Origin: an uncultured Rhodanobacter sp.
GTDB taxonomy: Bacteria > Pseudomonadota > Gammaproteobacteria > Xanthomonadales > Rhodanobacteraceae
DNA length: 54,774 nt
Reading direction: 5' to 3'
Assembly: GCA_937906285.1 (NCBI GenBank)
Contig: CALCWL010000366.1
Coordinates: 1 to 54,774 of the forward strand
The notes under the pieces are model-generated. The model worked only from the letters and a program-made list of their open reading frames with translations. It did not search any database and was not told the origin of the DNA. Numbering within the stretch: position 1 is the first letter of the stretch; every line of letters starts with the position of its first letter. Position numbers and translations under genes: made by a program. Shown here one piece after another: positions 35,780-43,073 of the stretch.

Positions 35780-36000
35780 CGCCACGCATGGCCGCCATCA
35801 ACACCACCGAGATCGCGTGCCGGGCGAACCGGCCCGGCCTGGAGACGGATGATGTCGTTCATCCCACGCAGCGTCGCGAAGCGGGGCAAGACGGCTCCAC
35901 GCATTAGCTGGTGCGCGACGCCCTCAGCGTCGACGCGCTGAGCGTCCTGCTGGCAAGGCACGCCACCGCTCTCGCTGCGGCGACGCCGGGCCGCAGGCGT

Positions 36001-36720
36001 TCAGCGCGCCGGTTCGCCCGGCAGGCGCACCACCGTACCGGTCAGCGGCTCCACCGTGGCGAGCTGGTCGTCCACGCGCATCACGCCGGCCATGTTCTCG
36101 ACCAGCACCACCAGCGCGTCGCGGACGGCGTCATTGACCAGCACGCCGCGCAAGGTCACCACGCCGCCGTGAACGTCCGCGCGCACGCCCTGCCGCGACG
36201 CCCACGCCTGTGCCTCCAGCGCGCGAGCGATGCGGAGGGCGATGGCCGCATCGGAGAGGTCGGGTGGCGCCTCCGCCGGCAGCGCATCGACGAATGCCCG
36301 CAGCAGATCGGCGCGGCTCAGGATGCCCTGCAGGCCCGCGCCGCCGACCACCGGCAGGCGCTTGATGCGATGCCGCTCCATCACCCGCACCGCCTCGTCC
36401 AGCGGAGCGTCGGCCGCGATGGTGACCACCTCGCGCGTCATCACTTCGCCGACGCGGCGCGCGTGCGAGGCGGTGTAGTCGCGTGCCAGCCGACCGGGGC
36501 CCAGCACGAAAGCGAGCCAGGCGGGATACCTGCGCTCGGTGCCGGTCTCGACGCGGCGCATCAGGTCGCCTTCGGTCAGCATGCCCGTCAACGCGCCCTG
36601 CGCGTTCACCACGGGCAGGCCGCTGATGTGCTCGCGGAGCATGGTGCGCATGGCATCGCCGAGCGGCGTATCCGGCGTGACGGTGACGACCTGGGTGGAC
36701 ATGGCGTGGCGAACTTGCAT
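36001..36720 (-). CDS. CBS-pair protein with C-terminal BON domain
   Basis: A 239-aa protein. Two CBS motifs occur: VTVTPDTPLGDAMRTMLREHISGLPVVNAQGALTGMLTEGDLMRR (about 11-55) and VTIAADAPLDEAVRVMERHRIKRLPVVGGAGLQGILSRADLLRAFV (about 98-143). A BON domain follows (VRADVHGGVVTLRGVLVNDAVRDALVVLVENMAGVMRVDDQL). CBS pairs bind adenine nucleotides. The DosR regulon has a CBS protein, hrp1 (Rv2626c). Start at 36720 fits the family; the open frame begins at 36795. Confidence 0.9.
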   Translation of the reverse strand: MQVRHAMSTQVVTVTPDTPLGDAMRTMLREHISGLPVVNAQGALTGMLTEGDLMRRVETGTERRYPAWLAFVLGPGRLARDYTASHARRVGEVMTREVVTIAADAPLDEAVRVMERHRIKRLPVVGGAGLQGILSRADLLRAFVDALPAEAPPDLSDAAIALRIARALEAQAWASRQGVRADVHGGVVTLRGVLVNDAVRDALVVLVENMAGVMRVDDQLATVEPLTGTVVRLPGEPAR

Positions 36721-36794
36721 GGCGGACTCCCGTGGCGGTGCGACACCGGCGCTGCCGGCACCGTGCATGCTCCCCGCGCCCACCCGCGCATCCA

Positions 36795-36808
36795 TTGATG
36801 CACGTCAA
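36795..36808. promoter_or_regulatory. FNR-type site in the divergent CBS / dodecin promoter
   Basis: TTGATGCACGTCAA fits TTGAT-N4-RTCAA. It lies about 81 bases from the CBS gene start and 84 from the dodecin start, so one site may serve both directions. Confidence 0.75.
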
Positions 36809-36885
36809 CAAGCCGGCGGCCGGGCCCGCCTACGTTGGCAACGGCTGCCGCGCCGGCCGCCGATCCGCTGCCCGAGGAACGCCCC

Positions 36886-37092
36886 ATGAGCGCCATCGCC
36901 AAGACCATCGAGATCAACTCCGCCTCCGGCAAGGGCATCGAGGATGCCGTGCAGTCCGGTCTGCGCAAGGTCGCCACCACCATCGACAAGGTCCAGGGCG
37001 CGTGGGTCAGCGACATCAAGGTGCGCACATCGGCGAACGGCGACGTCACCGAGTGGCGCGTCTGCCTGCGTGTGACCTTCATCGTGGATTGA
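36886..37092 (+). CDS. Dodecin (flavin-binding protein) 1
   Basis: A 68-aa dodecin: KTIEINSASGKGIEDAVQSGLRKVATTIDKVQGAWVSDIKVRTSANGDVTEWRVCLRVTFIVD. Dodecins form 12-mers that store or buffer flavins. The start at 36886 has a GAGG-type RBS; the frame opens 17 codons earlier. The next Usp gene begins immediately after its stop (TGAATG), so translation is probably coupled. Confidence 0.94.
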   Translation: MSAIAKTIEINSASGKGIEDAVQSGLRKVATTIDKVQGAWVSDIKVRTSANGDVTEWRVCLRVTFIVD

Positions 37093-37956
37093 ATGTCGTC
37101 CCTCCTTGCCGGAACCGCTGCCATGCGTGACATCCTGGTGTTCTCGGAAAGCTTCAAGCGCTGGAACGGCGCCATCGAGTACGCCGCGCGTCTCGCCAAT
37201 TCCCTCGACGCCAACCTGACCGGCATCTGGGTATGCAGCTCCCCGATGGCGGCCATGCCTTCCTTCGACCCGGTGCTGTTCGCCGAATTGCTGGACGCGA
37301 CGCTCGACCTGGAGCACGAGGCTTTCGCGGCGGCCGCAGCCTTCGAGGCGCACGTGCTGCAACTCGGCCAGCGCAAGGCTGCCTGGCAGGTGGCCGAGGG
37401 CCACGTGCCGGAGGTCCTCGCGCTCGCCGGAAGCTGGCACGATCTGCTGGTGGTCGAGCGATCGGGCCGTTCGATGTGGGGCACGCCGGGGTCGGTGGGC
37501 AACATCGTGCTGGGCGCCAGCGGCCTGCCCTGCATCGTGGTGCCGGAACAGGCGGCCACGCAGTTCCCCGCCCTGGATACCGTGGCGATCGCCTGGAACG
37601 GTTCGACCGAGGCGATACGCGCCGCCCATGCCGCGCTGCCCCTGCTGCAAAGCGCGCGCCGCATCGTGATTCTGGAGGGCGAACAGCGTCCGCCGGTGCG
37701 AATGAGCGCCTGGCTGCCGCCTTTCGATTTGGCCGGCTATCTGCTCCAGCACGGCATGGCGACGGAGAGCCGCCCCATCCACGGCGGCAGCGAGGGCGAC
37801 ATCGGCACCGCCCTGCTCAGCGCCGCCACTGAATCCGGCGCGGGTCTGCTCGTGATGGGCGCCTACGGCCACACCCGTTTTCGCGAATGGGTGCTCGGCG
37901 GAGTGACGCGCCATGTCCTGGCGCATGCCGCGCTACCGGTGCTGCTGCGTCATTGA
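37093..37956 (+). CDS. Tandem universal stress protein (two Usp domains)
   Basis: A 287-aa protein with two Usp folds: residues about 11-150 (MRDILVFSESFKRWNGAIEYAARLANSLDANLTGIWV ... LLVVERSGRS) and 155-287 (VAIAWNGSTEAIRAAHAALPLL ... LLVMGAYGHTRFREWVLGGVTRHVLAHAALPVLLRH). The second has the ATP-type G-x2-G-x9-G-(S/T) variant. ATG at 37093 is coupled to dodecin; the family-like start at 37123 is an alternative. Usp proteins are the dominant class of dormancy-regulon products. Confidence 0.92.
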   Translation: MSSLLAGTAAMRDILVFSESFKRWNGAIEYAARLANSLDANLTGIWVCSSPMAAMPSFDPVLFAELLDATLDLEHEAFAAAAAFEAHVLQLGQRKAAWQVAEGHVPEVLALAGSWHDLLVVERSGRSMWGTPGSVGNIVLGASGLPCIVVPEQAATQFPALDTVAIAWNGSTEAIRAAHAALPLLQSARRIVILEGEQRPPVRMSAWLPPFDLAGYLLQHGMATESRPIHGGSEGDIGTALLSAATESGAGLLVMGAYGHTRFREWVLGGVTRHVLAHAALPVLLRH

Positions 37957-38009
37957 ATGAAACCCGGCGGCGCCCGCTGCCGCCGCCCACCAACGGAGAG
38001 GAACCGATC

Positions 38010-38447
38010 ATGTTCAAGCGCATCCTGCTTCCCACCGACGGCTCGGAGCTGTGCATGCACGGCGTCAGGCTCGGCATCGACCTGGCCAGGTCGTGCGGCG
38101 CCAGCGTCTGCGCGCTGCACGTGATCCCGCCCTTCCACACCTTCACCTACATGACGGAGATGATCGAGGCCACCGAGGCCACCTACATGGAGGGCGCGGT
38201 GCAACGCGCGGAGCGCCATCTGGCCGATGTGCGCGAGCTGGCGGCGAAGGCCGGAGTGCCTTGCGAAGGCAGCCGCGTCGTCGGCGACCCGCCCAGCGAA
38301 TGGATCGTGCGGGAGGCGCAGCAGCGTCAGTGCGACCTGATCGTGATGGCCTCGCACGGCTGGCGCGGCCTGTCCCGGCTGCTGCTGGGCAGCGAAACGC
38401 ACAAGGTGCTGCTGACCAGTACCGTGCCGGTGCTGGTCTGCCACTGA
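38010..38447 (+). CDS. Universal stress protein
   Basis: A 145-aa single Usp domain: MFKRILLPTDGSELCMHGVRLGIDLARSCGASVCALHVIPPFH at the start and CDLIVMASHGWRGLSRLLLGSETHKVLLTSTVPVLVCH at the end, containing the nucleotide-binding motif G-x2-G-x9-G-S/T. ATG preceded by GGAGAGGAA. Follows the tandem Usp gene by 53 bases, probably in the same transcript. Confidence 0.96.
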   Translation: MFKRILLPTDGSELCMHGVRLGIDLARSCGASVCALHVIPPFHTFTYMTEMIEATEATYMEGAVQRAERHLADVRELAAKAGVPCEGSRVVGDPPSEWIVREAQQRQCDLIVMASHGWRGLSRLLLGSETHKVLLTSTVPVLVCH

Positions 38448-38462
38448 CGTCAACGGAGGCGA

Positions 38463-38489
38463 CGCCCGCGTCCACGGCAGACGCGGGCG
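38463..38489. terminator. GC-rich hairpin between convergent Usp and BON genes
   Basis: A 9-bp perfect stem CGCCCGCGT / ACGCGGGCG with a 9-base loop, 15 bases after the Usp stop. There is no T-run, so it would be a weak intrinsic terminator at best. Confidence 0.4.
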
Positions 38490-38649
38490 CTTCCAGCGGC
38501 CGCCGCCATCGCTCGCAGCGCGTCGTCCGATGCCCGTGCCGGCCCGTCGATGACTTCGATCATGCCTGCCGCGGCACAGTGATCCACGCCGGTGGAGACA
38601 TGCGCACCGGCCGGATGCGGGTCGATGGCTGGCCCTGGTACGGGTCGGC

Positions 38650-39300
38650 TCAATGCACCTGGAGGTGGTCCACGACGTGTTTCACGCCTGGCGCATTCCA
38701 CACCGCCTGCTCGATCACGTTGCGCTCGCCCAGCGATTCGACCTTGCCGGACAGCGTCACCGTGCCGCGCTCGACGCCGACCGTGATGGCCTTGCTGTGC
38801 AGGTGCGCCTGGCGCTGCAGTGCGGCCTCGATCTTTCCCTTGATGTCGTGCGTGGTGGCCGGCGGCTTGATCGTGACCAGGTTGACCACGTCCTTGACGC
38901 CCACCAGCCCGCGTACGCACGAGGAGGCCGCCTCGCGCGCGAAGGCCCAGGGCACGGTGCCGCTGAGCGTGACGTGGCCATCCTCGACCAGCACCTTCAC
39001 GCTATCCCGGGGGATCGACGCGCTCCACTCGATGGCGCGGATGGCCGCGTCCGCGATATCCGCATCGGTGCGATGGCTCTCGCCGGGGAGCACGACCTCC
39101 AGGTCCACGGCCACGCCGCGCACACCGGCAACGCGCTGCGCGGTGTGCTCGGCGGCGTACTTTTCCATGTAGCTGCCGACCTGGCCGGCCAGCGTGACGA
39201 TGCCCTTGCGCACCTCCACGCCGATGTGATCGGCCTGCACGGCCGGCTCCCAGTGAAGTTCGTCGATGACGTCCTGCTGTATCTGTCCGTCGGTGCGCAT
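38650..39300 (-). CDS. Triple BON-domain protein
   Basis: A 216-aa protein with three BON domains (about residues 5-70, 78-145 and 150-216), each with the V-x-G-x-V-T-L-x-G pattern: VRKGIVTLAGQVGSYMEK, VEDGHVTLSGTVPWAFARE and VERGTVTLSGKVESLGERN. No signal peptide. BON domains associate with lipids or partner proteins. Start at 39300 has GGAGAG upstream. Preceded by a consensus FNR-type site. Confidence 0.93.
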   Translation of the reverse strand: MRTDGQIQQDVIDELHWEPAVQADHIGVEVRKGIVTLAGQVGSYMEKYAAEHTAQRVAGVRGVAVDLEVVLPGESHRTDADIADAAIRAIEWSASIPRDSVKVLVEDGHVTLSGTVPWAFAREAASSCVRGLVGVKDVVNLVTIKPPATTHDIKGKIEAALQRQAHLHSKAITVGVERGTVTLSGKVESLGERNVIEQAVWNAPGVKHVVDHLQVH

Positions 39301-39355
39301 GATCGGCTCTCCGCGTTGCGAGGTTTGCAGGATGGACCGGCCGGGGCACCGGATG

Positions 39356-39369
39356 TTGATGCAGATCAA
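39356..39369. promoter_or_regulatory. FNR-type site upstream of the BON gene
   Basis: TTGATGCAGATCAA, a perfect TTGAT-N4-ATCAA palindrome. Centred about 62 bases upstream of the BON gene start. Confidence 0.75.
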
Positions 39370-39393
39370 CCGCCCGCCGCTTCCGTGCCGGGC

Positions 39394-40404
39394 TCATGCC
39401 GGTGGCACCAGCACGGCGGCGCCCTGGATGCGGCCGCCGCGCAGATCCGTCAGGGCGCGGTTGGCGTCGGCCAGCGGATAGCAGTGCACGTGCGGGCGCA
39501 CGCCGGAACGCGCGGCCGCGGCGAGAAAGGCGTGGCCGTCCGCGCGGGTGAGGTTGGCGACCGAAAGCAGGCGGCGCTCCTGCCACAGCAGGCGGTACGG
39601 AAAGGCCGGGATGTCGCTCATGTGGATCCCGCCGCACACCACGGTGCCGCCCTTGCGCACGGCCGCCAGCGCCGTCGGCACCAGCTCGCCGGCGGGGGCG
39701 AAGATGATCGCCGCATCCAGCGGTTCGGGCGGCGGCTCGGCGGAACCGCCGGCCCAGGTGGCGCCCAGCGAGCGCGCAAGCGCCTGCGCTCCGACGTCGC
39801 CGGCGCGGGTGAAGGCATGCACGCGGCGTCCTTCCGCGCGCGCCACTTGCACCAGGATGTGCGCCGCCGCGCCGAAGCCGTACAGCCCAAGGACGGCGCC
39901 CTCGCCTGCCAGTCGCAGCGCGCGTCCGCCGATCATCCCCGCGCACAGCAGCGGTGCGGCCAGTGCGGCATCGGGATAGTCGCGCCGCGGCAGCGGCAGG
40001 CAGAACGCGGCGTCAGCCAGCATGTGGGTGGCGTAGCCGCCATCCCGCGTGCAGCCGGTGAACTGCGGCGTGTCGCACAGGTTCTCGCGGCCGTGCATGC
40101 AGTAATCGCAGATGCCGCAGGCGCTGCCCAGCCACGGCACGCCGACGCGGTCGCCGGCCTTCCACGCTTCGACGCCTGCGCCGACCAGGTCCACCGCGCC
40201 CACCACTTCATGTCCCGGCACCACCGGCAGGCGCGCCTGCGGCAGTTCGCCGTCGACCAGGTGCAGGTCGGTGCGGCACACGCCACAGGCTTCCACGCGG
40301 ACGCGCACCTCCCCCGCTGCCGGCCGCGGGTCCGGCCATTCCTCCGGCACCAGCGGCGCCCCCAGCGAACGAAGAACCATGGTGAACATGCCGACGGGCC
40401 TCAT
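39394..40404 (-). CDS. Zinc-dependent alcohol dehydrogenase
   Basis: A 336-aa MDR-family dehydrogenase. The catalytic zinc ligands are in VEACGVCRTDLH and VPGHEVVG; the structural zinc Cys set is CGICDYCMHGRENLC. The cofactor loop is LGLYGFGAAAHILVQVA. GG(A)AG RBS precedes the ATG at 40404, with in-frame ATGs five and eight codons on. It lies 81 bases after cydX and may extend that operon, giving a fermentative or NADH-recycling role (inference). Confidence 0.92.
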   Translation of the reverse strand: MRPVGMFTMVLRSLGAPLVPEEWPDPRPAAGEVRVRVEACGVCRTDLHLVDGELPQARLPVVPGHEVVGAVDLVGAGVEAWKAGDRVGVPWLGSACGICDYCMHGRENLCDTPQFTGCTRDGGYATHMLADAAFCLPLPRRDYPDAALAAPLLCAGMIGGRALRLAGEGAVLGLYGFGAAAHILVQVARAEGRRVHAFTRAGDVGAQALARSLGATWAGGSAEPPPEPLDAAIIFAPAGELVPTALAAVRKGGTVVCGGIHMSDIPAFPYRLLWQERRLLSVANLTRADGHAFLAAAARSGVRPHVHCYPLADANRALTDLRGGRIQGAAVLVPPA

Positions 40405-40485
40405 CAGCTTCCGGAACCACGCCGGCGTCGACCGCCGTGTCGCGACATCGTCAGTGCCGGAAGAACACCGCGGTGGCGGAGGGCT

Positions 40486-40614
40486 TCAGCAGTAGTCGTT
40501 GACGACCGCCGCCCGGTCGCGTTCGTCGTCGGCGTGGAGCTCGAACCACATCGCGTTCAGGATGCCGAATGCGCAGGCGAGGCCCACGCCCAGGAACCAT
40601 GCGAAATACCACAT
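40486..40614 (-). CDS. cydX: CydX/CbdX-like small subunit of a cytochrome bd oxidase
   Basis: A 42-aa membrane microprotein. It begins MWYFAWFLGVGLACAFG and continues ILNAMWFELHADDERD, matching the CydX (YbgT) pattern M-WYFAW-LG--LA-AFGI-NA-W-E. One membrane helix covers residues 2-23. In typical bd oxidases CydX stabilises the CydA-CydB complex. Here it lies 30 bases after a CydA-like gene with no cydB between them. Confidence 0.88.
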   Translation of the reverse strand: MWYFAWFLGVGLACAFGILNAMWFELHADDERDRAAVVNDYC

Positions 40615-40644
40615 CGTCCGCCCTCCCAGGTTGACCGGACCGGA

Positions 40645-41772
40645 TCAATACCTTCGCGCCATGTCGGAGTCCGCGGGCCAGATCCCCATGCCCTCCGGAC
40701 CAAGGCGCATGAGGCGCAGCGACAGGACGGCGCCGGCCACGGACAGGCCCGCAACGGCCGCGCACGCGATCACTCCGATGGCGCTCTCCCGCGCCCCCGC
40801 CTGCGTCGTGGTGGCCGGCAGCAGCCCGGCCACCAGCCAGGGTCCGCGGCCCGTTTCGCTCACCAGCCAGCCCAGCGCGCCCGCCACCCACGGCACGGGC
40901 AGGCTCCACGCGGCAAGGCGCAGGAAACCTCGCCGGTCCAGTTGCCGCCGCGACGCCCGCCAGAAGGCGACGCCGAACAGCGCGATGGCGCAGACCCCCA
41001 GCAGCACCATCGCGCGGAACGACCAGGACAGCAGCGGCGCGGCGCCGCGCTCGCCGAGCACGGCCAGCGACAGCGCCGCAGCCAGCCCGAAGCTGGCCGC
41101 GACGGTCATCGAGCGGCGCGCGATCTGCACGTTGCGGCGATGGCCCAGGTACCAGGCCGAGACCGACAGCACCAGCGTCGCCGCCGTGAGGTAGCTGGCA
41201 CCGAGCAGATGCACGAACCGCGCTTGTGCCGCGGGATTGAGCAGCGCCGCCGGCAGGTCGCAGATCCGCACCTGCAGGTTGCGGGAATCGAGACAGGCGC
41301 CGGCCGGGTTGTCCATCAGGCCGTAGACCAGCGCGATGCCAAACACCAGCAGGGTCGACAACGCCATCCACAGCCAGGTGACGAGCAGGTGCCGCAACCG
41401 CCGCGGGTCCAGCCAGTCGTCGAACCGGTGCCAGAGCGCCACACCGCCCGCGAACAGGAGGGCTGCCGCCGGCAGGGTCAGCGCCAGTTCCGGCAGCGCG
41501 TGCAGATGGCGGAAGGAGCGGACGGGATCCACGCCATGCAGGACGATCAGCACGAACGAACCGATGGCCAACGTCAGCAACGCAATGCCGAACAACCTGC
41601 CCCAGAAGCGGGCGATCTGTCGCCAGATCTCCCGCTCGGTCATCACGTACACGCTCTCCATGATCGCGACGATCGGCGGCAGGCCGGCGACCAGCGGCAG
41701 CAGCGTGGCGGCGTGGAAGGCGACGATGAGCGGCCACGGCACCGACATGTGGAACGAGGAGAATTCGATCAT
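40645..41772 (-). CDS. CydA-like cytochrome bd subunit I lacking the Q-loop
   Basis: A 375-aa polytopic protein clearly related to CydA: FWGRLFGIALLTLAIG, LSTLLVFGIALVYGLMDNPAG, LNPAAQARFVHLLGASYLTAATLVLSVSAWYLG and ETGRGPWLVAGLLPA. Residues that should ligate haem are kept: H20, H188, M255 and E306. The Q-loop (about 120 residues between FGLAAALSLAVLG and the next helix in E. coli CydA) is absent, as are the E99/E107 counterparts, and GRQPW is GRGPW. Quinol oxidation is therefore doubtful. Starts within the stop of the broken usp gene (ATGA). Confidence 0.85.
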   Translation of the reverse strand: MIEFSSFHMSVPWPLIVAFHAATLLPLVAGLPPIVAIMESVYVMTEREIWRQIARFWGRLFGIALLTLAIGSFVLIVLHGVDPVRSFRHLHALPELALTLPAAALLFAGGVALWHRFDDWLDPRRLRHLLVTWLWMALSTLLVFGIALVYGLMDNPAGACLDSRNLQVRICDLPAALLNPAAQARFVHLLGASYLTAATLVLSVSAWYLGHRRNVQIARRSMTVAASFGLAAALSLAVLGERGAAPLLSWSFRAMVLLGVCAIALFGVAFWRASRRQLDRRGFLRLAAWSLPVPWVAGALGWLVSETGRGPWLVAGLLPATTTQAGARESAIGVIACAAVAGLSVAGAVLSLRLMRLGPEGMGIWPADSDMARRY

Positions 41773-41950
41773 GCCGGCTGCTCCGCATCAGGGACGGAGG
41801 CGACGTCGGGCGTCGCTCGGTGCACCACCAGCTCCATCGTCACGCACAGGCGGTTGACGGGCGCGCCGAGGCGCTGCGCCGGAGCCATGGCCTGCGCGAT
41901 GGCCCGGAGCGACACAGCGTCGTCGATGGAATCAGCATGTGCCTGAACAT
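41769..41950 (-). pseudogene. Truncated, frameshifted universal stress protein gene
   Basis: Begins ATG at 41950 with a GGAG RBS and reads MFRHMLIP, a typical Usp start. A frameshift after about eight codons is needed to continue as DDAVSLRAIAQAMAPAQRLGAPVNRLCVTMELVVHRATPD, which fits Usp helix 1 and strand 2. It stops at 41769, overlapping the CydA-like start (ATGA), so the C-terminal two thirds of Usp are missing. The stretch may now serve mainly as a leader for the CydA-like gene. Confidence 0.6.
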
Positions 41951-41964
41951 GTTCTCCGATCCCT

Positions 41965-41994
41965 GATCCGCGCTCCTTCCCTGGAGCGCGGATC
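41965..41994. promoter_or_regulatory. Perfect 12-bp stem-loop in the leader of the usp'-cydA operon
   Basis: GATCCGCGCTCC / GGAGCGCGGATC with a six-base loop. It ends 15 bases before the ATG at 41950, inside the presumed 5' leader. It could be a terminator or attenuator, or control access to the downstream RBS; no T-run follows on the minus strand. Confidence 0.55.
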
Positions 41995-42344
41995 CTGCCC
42001 GGTCAGGGGCGCATCCATCCCGCGCCCGGATCGTTCAAGGCCGGTCGATCCAGCCCCGCCGACGATCTCCCGCCGGCCTGCCTGTCGATCCGTCGCATCA
42101 CGGGGCGAGACCGCGGAGCGGTCCCTCCTCCCGCACGCCGGATGACTGCATCGGCGCGCCTGCCGGGCAACGGGCCCTGACCGGTGGACGCCACTATCCC
42201 GCGCGGCGGCCACGGCCATTTGACGTACGTCAACTTCAATGCCGAAAAGTCCGCAAGCGGCTGCCGCAGCATGGATTTCGGCCCGCGCCCGCGGTTTCGT
42301 TGCGATAAACTCCGGCCACCGAAGTTCCGTGTGCGGCGGGCACC
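41995..42344. other. Divergent intergenic region between usp'-cydA and the OmpR-type regulator
   Basis: About 350 bases with no convincing gene. It holds the FNR-type palindrome at 42220-42233 and is otherwise unremarkable. Confidence 0.45.
42220..42233. promoter_or_regulatory. FNR-type site in the usp'-cydA / two-component divergent promoter
   Basis: TTGACGTACGTCAA, a perfect palindrome of the TTGAC-N4-GTCAA form. Centred about 118 bases upstream of the response regulator start and about 277 from the usp' ATG. Confidence 0.65.
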
Positions 42345-43073
42345 ATGCCTGAGCCACTACATCTGCTGGTCGTGGATGACGACGACGGCGTGCAGAGTCT
42401 GCTGCGTCGCTACTTCGCGGGCCAGGGTTTCACGGTAAGCACGGCAGCCGACGGTGCCGGGATGCACGCCGTGCTGGAGCGCGAGCAGGTCGATCTGGTG
42501 CTGCTCGATCTCGGCTTGCCGGGCGAGGACGGCCTCGAGCTGACGCGCCAGTTGCGGCGGAACTGGGACGGCGCGCTGATCATCCTCACCGGCCGCGACG
42601 AACCGGTGGACCGCGTGGTCGGCCTGGAGCTGGGCGCCGACGACTACGTCACCAAGCCGTTCGAGTTGCGCGAGCTGCTGGCGCGCGTGCGCAGCGTGCT
42701 GCGGCGAAGCGCGCCGGCCGCCGGCGCCGACGCTGCGGGCACGCAGGGCGAGGCGACGTTCCATTTCGCCGACTACTGCCTCGACCCGCTGGGGCGCACG
42801 CTGCACAACGGCCACGGCGAGGCGATCGCGCTGACCACCGGCGAGTTCGAGTTGCTGCGCGTGTTCATCGAGCATCCGAACCGGGTGCTGTCGCGCGACG
42901 ACCTGATGGGGCGCATCCATGGCCGCGGCGCCGGCCCGTTCGACCGCGCCATCGACGTGCAGATCGCACGCTTGCGCCGCAAGATCGAATCCGATGCGGC
43001 CAACCCCGAACTGATCAAGTCGGTGCGCGGCGTCGGCTACCTGTTCGCGGCGCGCGTGCAGACGGTGCGCTGA
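42345..43073 (+). CDS. OmpR-family response regulator
   Basis: A 242-aa regulator. Receiver domain: acidic pocket at 11-14 (VDDDDG), phosphoacceptor D55 (LVLLDLGLPGEDG), T82-type switch and K105-type Lys in DDYVTKPFE. C-terminal winged helix at about 140-238 with ALTTGEFELLRVFIEHPNRVLSRDDLM and FDRAIDVQIARLRRKIE. The cognate kinase gene starts directly after its stop (TGAATG). Confidence 0.95.
   Translation: MPEPLHLLVVDDDDGVQSLLRRYFAGQGFTVSTAADGAGMHAVLEREQVDLVLLDLGLPGEDGLELTRQLRRNWDGALIILTGRDEPVDRVVGLELGADDYVTKPFELRELLARVRSVLRRSAPAAGADAAGTQGEATFHFADYCLDPLGRTLHNGHGEAIALTTGEFELLRVFIEHPNRVLSRDDLMGRIHGRGAGPFDRAIDVQIARLRRKIESDAANPELIKSVRGVGYLFAARVQTVR

Noticed and set aside
38653..41946. Very long open frame (1097 aa) on the plus strand
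   Set aside because: It is antisense to BON, ADH, cydX and CydA-like genes, all with clear family motifs; its translation is His/Arg/Gln-rich shadow sequence typical of G+C-rich DNA.
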